A stretch of DNA of 64,000 nt, taken from assembly GCF_041080655.1 (NCBI RefSeq), contig NZ_CP163525.1, forward strand, positions 5,456,001 through 5,520,000, written 5' to 3'. The notes below the pieces were generated by a model. The model did no database searches. It was not told the origin of the DNA and was given only the letters and a program-made list of their open reading frames with translations. Shown here piece by piece: positions 58,661-64,000 of the stretch. The stretch is from Streptomyces sp. CG4. Its GTDB lineage: Bacteria; Actinomycetota; Actinomycetes; Streptomycetales; Streptomycetaceae. Position numbers and translations under genes: made by a program. Position 1 is the stretch's first letter. Every line of letters starts with the position of its first letter.

Positions 58661-58675
58661 CTGACGGAGCGTCAG
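58661..58675. promoter_or_regulatory. Operator CTGAC-N5-GTCAG (site 8)
   Basis: CTGACGGAGCGTCAG, perfect arms, in the 56-bp gap between the divergent SDR (58657) and unknown (58714) genes. Ends 3 nt from the SDR ATG. Confidence 0.82.
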
Positions 58676-58713
58676 AGTATGGGCGACCGATGGCGGAAGG
58701 AAGAGGAAGGCTG

Positions 58714-59553
58714 ATGAGCGAGGAGACCCGCAGCGAGCAGTACGCCGAACTGGCCGCCGTAGGACCGTACGGCGTCCGCCCCGGCCACGCCCTGATCACC
58801 ATGGTCGAGCCGCACCCCGGCCACGAGTTCGCCTACAACCGCTGGTACGAGGACGACCACTACTACGCCGGTGCGATGGCCATGCCCTGGATGTACGCGG
58901 GCCGCCGCTGGGTGGCGACGAGGGACCTGCAACTCCTGCGTCACCCCGAGAAGTCGGCGATCGCCCAGCCCGTCACCGCCGGCTGCTACCTCTCCACGTA
59001 CTGGATCACCGACGGCCGCTACGACGACCACATGAAGTGGACCGTCGCCATCAACAAGCGTCTGAACCGCGACGCCCGCGTCTACCACGACCGCACCCAC
59101 GTCTTCACGGCCTTCCAGGACCACGAGACGACGGTGTACCGGGACGGCGCGGCGGGCCCCAGGGACTTCCACGCCCTCGACCACCCCTACGCCGGGCTGG
59201 TGCTGGAGGTGATCGACAGCGAGTCGGCCGGGCAGCGGGCGGAGCTGCTGCGGTGGCTGCGCGGCCGGCACCTGCCGAAGCGCCTGGCCGGCTCCCCGGC
59301 CGCGCTGGTGACCGTGTTCCGGCCCACCCCGCTGCCCGGCGACCGCATGACCTACGTCAAGCAGGTCGAGGGAGTCGACACCCGGCTGACCCTGCTGTGG
59401 TTCCTGGAACGGGACCCGCGGGAGTGCTGGGAGGAGCACTTCACCGGCCTGGACGCGGACGTCTCCGGCTCGGGGCTGGGGCGGGTGGAGCTGGTGGCGC
59501 CGTTCGTCCCGACGATTCCGGGCACCGACACCTACGTGGACCGGCTCCGCTGA
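58714..59553 (+). CDS. Unknown protein, tandem EthD/ABM-like halves, operator-controlled
   Basis: 279 residues, no membrane segment. The first half has ALITMVEPHPGHEFAYNRWYEDDHYYAGAMAMPWMYAGRRW, a pattern like EthD/antibiotic-monooxygenase-type ferredoxin folds (HxxFNxWYxxxH). A second similar half begins near residue 165 with AGLVLEVIDSESAGQRAELLRWLRGRHLPKRL. These suggest a dimeric alpha-beta barrel enzyme in catabolism; the pattern match is by eye. ATG 58714 has GGAAGAGGAAGG upstream; the in-frame ATG 58690 is an alternative. Divergent from an SDR, sharing operator 8. Confidence 0.7.
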   Translation: MSEETRSEQYAELAAVGPYGVRPGHALITMVEPHPGHEFAYNRWYEDDHYYAGAMAMPWMYAGRRWVATRDLQLLRHPEKSAIAQPVTAGCYLSTYWITDGRYDDHMKWTVAINKRLNRDARVYHDRTHVFTAFQDHETTVYRDGAAGPRDFHALDHPYAGLVLEVIDSESAGQRAELLRWLRGRHLPKRLAGSPAALVTVFRPTPLPGDRMTYVKQVEGVDTRLTLLWFLERDPRECWEEHFTGLDADVSGSGLGRVELVAPFVPTIPGTDTYVDRLR

Positions 59554-59569
59554 GGCGGCTGAGGCCGCC
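59554..59569. terminator. Short hairpin between converging genes
   Basis: GGCGGC-TGAG-GCCGCC, a 6-bp stem and 4-nt loop in the 29-bp gap between the unknown gene (plus) and the membrane protein (minus). It has no U-run, as is usual in Streptomyces. Confidence 0.5.
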
Positions 59570-59582
59570 GAGGCTCAGGGCG

Positions 59583-61553
59583 TCAGCGCGTCTTGAACGC
59601 GTCCGGGCAGGGCGTGCCCCGGGGAAGCTGGTACGGCGCCGCCAACCGGTAGGTCCCCGCCTTCGGCGCCAGCAACATCGTCCACTTGTCGCCCTTGGCG
59701 TCCTGAGGCGTCTCCATCAGACAGCCGTTGGTGTTGACGTACGTCTTCGCCGGCGTCTGCTGCGGAGCCTTCAGGCTCTTGCCGTGCTCGTCGACGATGC
59801 TCAGCCACGGCGAGTACGGGATCCGGATCAGGATCCGCCCGGCCTTGCTCACCCGCAGCGTCATCTCGCCCTGCCCGGCGTGGTCCACCACCGCGTCGGG
59901 CTCGGCGAGCGGCGTCGGATCGGTGACCTGGAACAGCTGCCAGTTGGCATCGCCCCAGACCTGCTTCAGATACGGCATCCCGCGCCGCAGCAGCTGCCGC
60001 TCGCGCTCGCCGCCGTCGCCGTCCGGGTTGTCCTTCGGCAGGACGACGAAGTGGACGGCCCAGCGCTGGAGCCACTCGTGGTAGTTCGCCGAGTTGAGGG
60101 TGTCGTCGTAGAAGAGCGGGTTGCGCTCCATGTCCGCCTGCCGGTTCCAGCCGCGGGCCAGATTGACGTACGGCGCGAGCGCGGACGCCTCCCGGTGCGA
60201 GCGCGCCGGGACGACCTCGACCCGGCCCTTCTCGGCGCCGGCCTTCTGCAGCTGGTGGACGAGCGGGGCGAGCTCACGGGCCCAGGACGCGGCCGGGGTC
60301 GTGTGGATGATGTCGTCCACCGACTTGAAGCCGATCCAGCCCGCGAAGCCGACCAGCGCCAGCACGGCCGTGTACCACTTGCGGGACTTGCGCACCGTGA
60401 ACGGCAGCGCGGCCACCAGCGTCGCACCCGCGAACAGCATCGGCAGCCGGGAGATGTTCGACCCGATCTGCGAGTTGATCAGCCAGACCAGGACCACGCC
60501 GAGGCTGTACACGGCGGCCGTCAGCCGGACCGTCACCCACTCCTTGGGGACCAGGAACAGGCACACCAGGCCGGAGGCCAGCGGAAGGATCACCGAGCCG
60601 ATGGTCATCGGCTGGGTACCGGAGAACGGGAAGAGGAAGTACGAGGCGGCGACCACCACCGTCGGGGCGATCCCCAGCGCCCAGGCACCCGGCCGCCGCT
60701 TCTGCAGGAACAACGCCGCCGCGACCAGGCCGACGAACAGCCCCGACACGGGCGAGGCCATGGTGGACAGACCGGCCAGCGGGGCGGCCACCGCCGCCTT
60801 CGCCCAGCGTCTGTGCCGCCACCGGTACGGCCAGCAGAAGACGGCCGCGACGGCGCCGAGCGCGAACATCGTGCCGAGCCCGAAGGTCACCCGGCCCGAG
60901 ATCGCGTTGCACAGCAGCGCGACGACCCCGGCGAGCGATGCCCACAGCGGGTTCCGCACCACCCGGCTGCGGATCAGGACCAGCGTCAGCAGGCCCGCCG
61001 AGACCGTCCCGGCGATCATCATCGTCGTACGGACACCGAGGACGGCCATCAGATACGGCGACACCACGCTGTACGACACCGGGTGCATACCGCCGTACCA
61101 GGCGAGGTTGTACGCCGAGTCCGGGTGCCGGCCGACGAACTCCGCCCAGGCGTCCTGCGCCGCGAGATCGCCACCACTGTTCGCGAACGTGAAGAACCAG
61201 ATGATGTGCAGGACCCCCGCGAGGGCCGTTATCGACAGCACGGGGTGCCGCAGCAGCCGCCGGCGCAGGGGCTCGGCGGCGGCGAGCAGGCGCGCGAGTC
61301 GTCCCGGGTGCGCATCGGGGCCGTCGGGCGGGCCGGGACGCTTACTGTCAGCAGGGCCGTCCGAGGGGCCGGTGTGACCGGTGTGACCGCTGGGATCGGT
61401 GTGATCCGTGTGCCCCTCCGGGCCGGCTTCGGACACGCGTATTCGCGGGCCGGATCCCGGGCCCGGATCGGCGTCGTCAGCGCGTGTCGGCTCCGCTGTG
61501 GCCACCTGAAGGCACTCCCCGTGTCCCGTCTTCTGTTCTCGGCAGTGTTCCAT
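59583..61553 (-). CDS. Polytopic membrane protein with large extracytoplasmic C-terminus
   Basis: 656 residues. A ~90-residue hydrophilic, His/Pro/Asp-rich N-terminus (GHTDHTDPSGHTGHTGPSDG) precedes about ten membrane helices (from LSITALAGVLHIIWFFTFAN to YTAVLALVGFAGWIGF). A 230-residue soluble C-terminal domain with YHEWLQRWAVHFVVLPKDNPDG and ending in two Cys follows. Topology resembles GT-C-like membrane proteins; databases often label such Streptomyces proteins 'MFS transporter' without good reason. Start: ATG 61553, or GTG 61505 after GGGGAG. Convergent with the unknown protein at 58714 and co-directional, 150 bp downstream, with the carboxypeptidase gene. Confidence 0.75.
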   Translation of the reverse strand: MEHCREQKTGHGECLQVATAEPTRADDADPGPGSGPRIRVSEAGPEGHTDHTDPSGHTGHTGPSDGPADSKRPGPPDGPDAHPGRLARLLAAAEPLRRRLLRHPVLSITALAGVLHIIWFFTFANSGGDLAAQDAWAEFVGRHPDSAYNLAWYGGMHPVSYSVVSPYLMAVLGVRTTMMIAGTVSAGLLTLVLIRSRVVRNPLWASLAGVVALLCNAISGRVTFGLGTMFALGAVAAVFCWPYRWRHRRWAKAAVAAPLAGLSTMASPVSGLFVGLVAAALFLQKRRPGAWALGIAPTVVVAASYFLFPFSGTQPMTIGSVILPLASGLVCLFLVPKEWVTVRLTAAVYSLGVVLVWLINSQIGSNISRLPMLFAGATLVAALPFTVRKSRKWYTAVLALVGFAGWIGFKSVDDIIHTTPAASWARELAPLVHQLQKAGAEKGRVEVVPARSHREASALAPYVNLARGWNRQADMERNPLFYDDTLNSANYHEWLQRWAVHFVVLPKDNPDGDGGERERQLLRRGMPYLKQVWGDANWQLFQVTDPTPLAEPDAVVDHAGQGEMTLRVSKAGRILIRIPYSPWLSIVDEHGKSLKAPQQTPAKTYVNTNGCLMETPQDAKGDKWTMLLAPKAGTYRLAAPYQLPRGTPCPDAFKTR

Positions 61554-61705
61554 GGTGTTCCCGGCCGCTTTCCGTTCAGTTCGCGGCCCTGTCCCTTGAC
61601 CGGCGACCTGCCCCGATTCGTGACGCTAGCACGCACCCCGTCACGGGGCTCCCGGGTGGGGCTTCCGTCGACGGGGTGCGCGGGGCGGGACAGGGCGTGA
61701 TGCGA

Positions 61706-64000
61706 TCAGCCGAGACGGGTCAGCTTCGCGCCGAAGCCGGGCTCGGACAGGTTCTGCTGCAGGGCCACCGGGACCTTGACGGCGCCGCCCGAACCGTCAC
61801 CCACGGTGAGGGTGCCCACGGTGGTGCCGGCCGCCGCGGTGTGCGGGACGGTGCCGGAGGTGAAGGACAGCTTCACCTTCAGGCCCGACCAGCCGACCGC
61901 GGTGACGTCCTTGGTGACCACGATCGGGGTCTGGCCGCCGAGCTGGTCGTCCACATAGCCGACCACGTCGCCCTTCTTCAGGATGTTCGCCGAGGTCAGC
62001 GCGGACTGGGCGGCGAGCAGCGCGGTCTTGCTGACCGCGTTGACCGTCTCGATGATGTACGGCTTGTGCTGGCCGAGGATCGCGCCGACGATCGTCACCG
62101 TCTGCCCGCCGACCGTCTTGCGGGCGGCGAAGAGCAGGTTGCCGCCGGCCGCGGTGGTGCTGCCGGTCTTGATGCCGATCGCGCCGATGAGGTACGGCAG
62201 CGTGTTGACGTTGGGCCAGTTGCGGCCGGAGGGGTCCGTCCAGCTGGCCGCGCTGGTGATGGCGACCAGGGCCGGGTTCTTGACGACCTTGTGGCCGAGC
62301 TTCACCTGGTCCGCGGCCGTGGAGACGGTGGTCTCCTTCAGGCCCGAGGGATCGGTGTACGTCGTGTCGGTCATCCCCAGTTCCTTGGCGGTGGCGTTCA
62401 TCTTCTCGACGAACGCCGCCTCCGAGCCCGCGTCCCAGCGCGCCAGGAGCCGGGCGATGTTGTTGGCGGAGGGGATCATGACGGCCGACAGGGCCTGCTT
62501 CTCGGTGAGGTACTGACCGGCCTTGATGGTGTTGAGGGTGGACTCGCCGCCGTGCTTGTCGTAGCCGCCCTCCTTCTCGGCCTGCGGGTCCACCTTGATC
62601 CTCGGGCCTTCCTGGCCCGGCTTGAGCGGGTGGTCCCGGAGGATGATGTACGAGGTCATGGTCTTGGCGACCGAGCCGATGGCCACGGGCGTCTGCTTGC
62701 CGAAGGTGCCCATCGTGCCGATGCCGTCGACGTCCATCCAGCCCTGGCCCTCGCCCGGCCAGGGCAGGTTCGCCGCGCCGCCGTCGAACGTGTAGCTGTC
62801 CTTGCCGGACAGCACGAGGCTGGGGGACGGCAGCGGGCGCACCGCCTGTACGACCGCGAAGATGATCGCCAGGATCAGGACCAGGGGGGTCCAGATCTTG
62901 ACCCGGCGCACGATCGTACGGACCGCGGTCTCCGGGGGCGGGGGCGTGTTCGTCAGCTCCGCCAGGAGGTCCAGCGGGGGCTTCGGGGGAAGCGGCTGCT
63001 GGGTGGTGCGCTCGGGGCCGACCTGGGGGACGGGGGTGGTGACGTCGGGCTTGGCCTCCGGCTTGGCGGCAGGCTTGGCCTCCGGCTTGGGGGCCATGTC
63101 GTTCTTGAGCGCGACGAACTTGCTGGTCCGCTCGGACTCGGACTCCGGGGTCCTGGGCCCCGGCTTGCCGCCGAGCTTGAGCATGGTCGTCGGCTGATCG
63201 ACCTGCTTGGGCTTTACGGCCTTGAAGACGGCGGTGGGCTGATCTATGGGCTGGGCCTGCGCCTGCGGCGCTTCGGCCGCGTGGTTCCCACCCGCACCAC
63301 CCGTGCGGGTCTCGTCGTCGGCCGCGAGTGGCCCCTGCGGGTCGTCCCCGCCGTCGGCGTCCTCGGGCCCGGCCTGGCTCTCCGCCCCGTCTCCGGCCTT
63401 CGTCCCGTCTCCGGTCTTCCGCCCGTCCTTGGCTTCCTCCGTCTTTCCTTCGGCTTCGTCGGCCGCCGCCTTCGGCTGCCCCTCGGTGTCGCTGTCCGAG
63501 TCGGCCTCCGCGTCCACGTCGGCCTCGGCTTCCGCCTCGGCCTCCGCGGCGGCGCCCCTGCCCGCCTTCGCGGCCGCGTCGGCCTGCACGCCGGCGTCAG
63601 AGGCAGCAGCCCCAGCCTCTGCGTGTGCGGTCTCGCCGTCCTCGCCGGCTTCCGCCTTCGCGTCCGCGCCAGTGGCCGCCTCCGCGTCAGCCGTCTCGCT
63701 GCCCGCGTCCGACTTCGCTTCGGCGTCGGGGGTCTCGGCTTCCTCGTCGGCCTTCACATCGGCCCCGGCCGCAGCCTTCGCGCCGGAGCCACTGTCCGCC
63801 TGCGCCGAGCTCGCCTTCGTGTCCGCGTCCGCCTTCGACTCCGCCGTCACGCCCGCGTCAGCCGTCTCGCCGTCGCCGTCCGTCCGCGCACCGGCGCCGG
63901 TGCCTGCCTTCGCCCCCGCGGTCCCCGCGTTCGCCTTCGCATCGGCGCCCGCCGCCTCGGTATCGGCCTTCCGCTCCTCGGCCGTACCGTTCTCCGCCTC
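61706..64000 (-). CDS. D-alanyl-D-alanine carboxypeptidase, N-terminus beyond the window
   Basis: About 765 residues visible. The visible N-terminal ~300 are Ala/Glu/Asp/Lys low complexity (cytoplasmic), then a membrane helix WTPLVLILAIIFAVVQAV, then the S11 penicillin-binding domain with SVAK (Ser-x-x-Lys), SANN (SxN) and KTG (GIKTGSTT) and the C-terminal beta domain. It trims pentapeptides in peptidoglycan. The acidic frame continues uninterrupted to base 64000, so the true start is outside; a GTG at 63850 is not a convincing start. Type I orientation: catalytic domain outside the membrane. Streptomyces have such long-tailed carboxypeptidases linked to sporulation septation. Confidence 0.88.
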   Translation of the reverse strand, partial: EAENGTAEERKADTEAAGADAKANAGTAGAKAGTGAGARTDGDGETADAGVTAESKADADTKASSAQADSGSGAKAAAGADVKADEEAETPDAEAKSDAGSETADAEAATGADAKAEAGEDGETAHAEAGAAASDAGVQADAAAKAGRGAAAEAEAEAEADVDAEADSDSDTEGQPKAAADEAEGKTEEAKDGRKTGDGTKAGDGAESQAGPEDADGGDDPQGPLAADDETRTGGAGGNHAAEAPQAQAQPIDQPTAVFKAVKPKQVDQPTTMLKLGGKPGPRTPESESERTSKFVALKNDMAPKPEAKPAAKPEAKPDVTTPVPQVGPERTTQQPLPPKPPLDLLAELTNTPPPPETAVRTIVRRVKIWTPLVLILAIIFAVVQAVRPLPSPSLVLSGKDSYTFDGGAANLPWPGEGQGWMDVDGIGTMGTFGKQTPVAIGSVAKTMTSYIILRDHPLKPGQEGPRIKVDPQAEKEGGYDKHGGESTLNTIKAGQYLTEKQALSAVMIPSANNIARLLARWDAGSEAAFVEKMNATAKELGMTDTTYTDPSGLKETTVSTAADQVKLGHKVVKNPALVAITSAASWTDPSGRNWPNVNTLPYLIGAIGIKTGSTTAAGGNLLFAARKTVGGQTVTIVGAILGQHKPYIIETVNAVSKTALLAAQSALTSANILKKGDVVGYVDDQLGGQTPIVVTKDVTAVGWSGLKVKLSFTSGTVPHTAAAGTTVGTLTVGDGSGGAVKVPVALQQNLSEPGFGAKLTRLG

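Noticed and set aside
59037..61700. 887-codon plus-strand frame over the membrane protein gene
   Set aside because: Arg/Gly-rich shadow; the opposite strand encodes clear transmembrane helices.
1..64000. CRISPR array, tRNA or insertion sequence
   Set aside because: I saw no regularly spaced repeats, cloverleaf-like segments, transposase genes or terminal inverted repeats.

Overview
The window is 64 kb of very GC-rich DNA with actinobacterial codon use, many GTG starts and 1-4 nt gene overlaps. It is almost certainly a Streptomyces chromosome. Recognisable afsK/kbpA, afsR/afsS and fbiC genes place it at the locus known from S. coelicolor as the AfsK-AfsR regulatory region. There are no rRNA, tRNA, IS, phage or CRISPR features, and the two ends cut through genes.

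Layout. 1-5.4 kb: regulatory satellites typical of Streptomyces, namely two XRE/DUF5753 regulators, two small DUF397 proteins, two DUF6879 proteins (one with an extra N-terminal domain), a CxxC mini-protein and a HATPase_c anti-sigma-like protein. 5.5-17.6 kb: catabolic genes (flavin reductase, enoyl-CoA hydratase, NDP-forming acyl-CoA synthetase, flavin monooxygenase, DoxX, DUF35, thiolase-fold/Ltp protein, acyl-CoA dehydrogenase, F420-type reductases). 17.6-23 kb: LysE exporter, Lrp/AsnC regulator, TetR regulator, kbpA, afsK. 23.1-27.2 kb: a second catabolic block (Ltp-DUF35-enoyl-CoA hydratase operon, divergent from a FadD ligase). 27.4-32 kb: GH16 secreted glycanase, afsS, afsR. 32.2-40.8 kb: third catabolic block (two amidohydrolases, two LLM flavin/F420 oxidoreductases, SDR, aldehyde dehydrogenase, alpha/beta hydrolase, DDN-like reductase). 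40.9-49.6 kb: PHP metallohydrolase, fbiC, a catalytically degenerate L,D-transpeptidase-like protein, DUF2165 protein and a STAND ATPase with TPRs. 49.8-54.3 kb: a complete lasso-peptide cluster of the citrulassin family. 54.9-64 kb: pseudo-ADP-ribosylglycohydrolase, Na+/solute symporter, SDR with a divergent unknown protein, polytopic membrane protein and a D,D-carboxypeptidase running off the end.

How it works together. Ten copies of a 15-bp palindrome, CTGAC-N5-GTCAG (best form CTGACGGNCCGTCAG), sit immediately upstream of eight groups of catabolic genes spread from 6.1 kb to 58.7 kb. I read this as one regulon, probably under a TetR-type repressor. The TetR gene at 18.9-19.5 kb is the obvious candidate and carries a degenerate copy over its own start codon. 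The regulon encodes acyl-CoA ligation, dehydrogenation, hydration, predicted Ltp/DUF35 retro-aldol cleavage, and several flavin/F420 redox steps. That is a beta-oxidation-like route for an alicyclic, isoprenoid or steroid-like acid whose substrate I cannot name. The regulon is interleaved with the afsK-kbpA and afsR-afsS signalling genes that control antibiotic production, and lies close to fbiC, which makes the F420 precursor that five of the reductases probably need.
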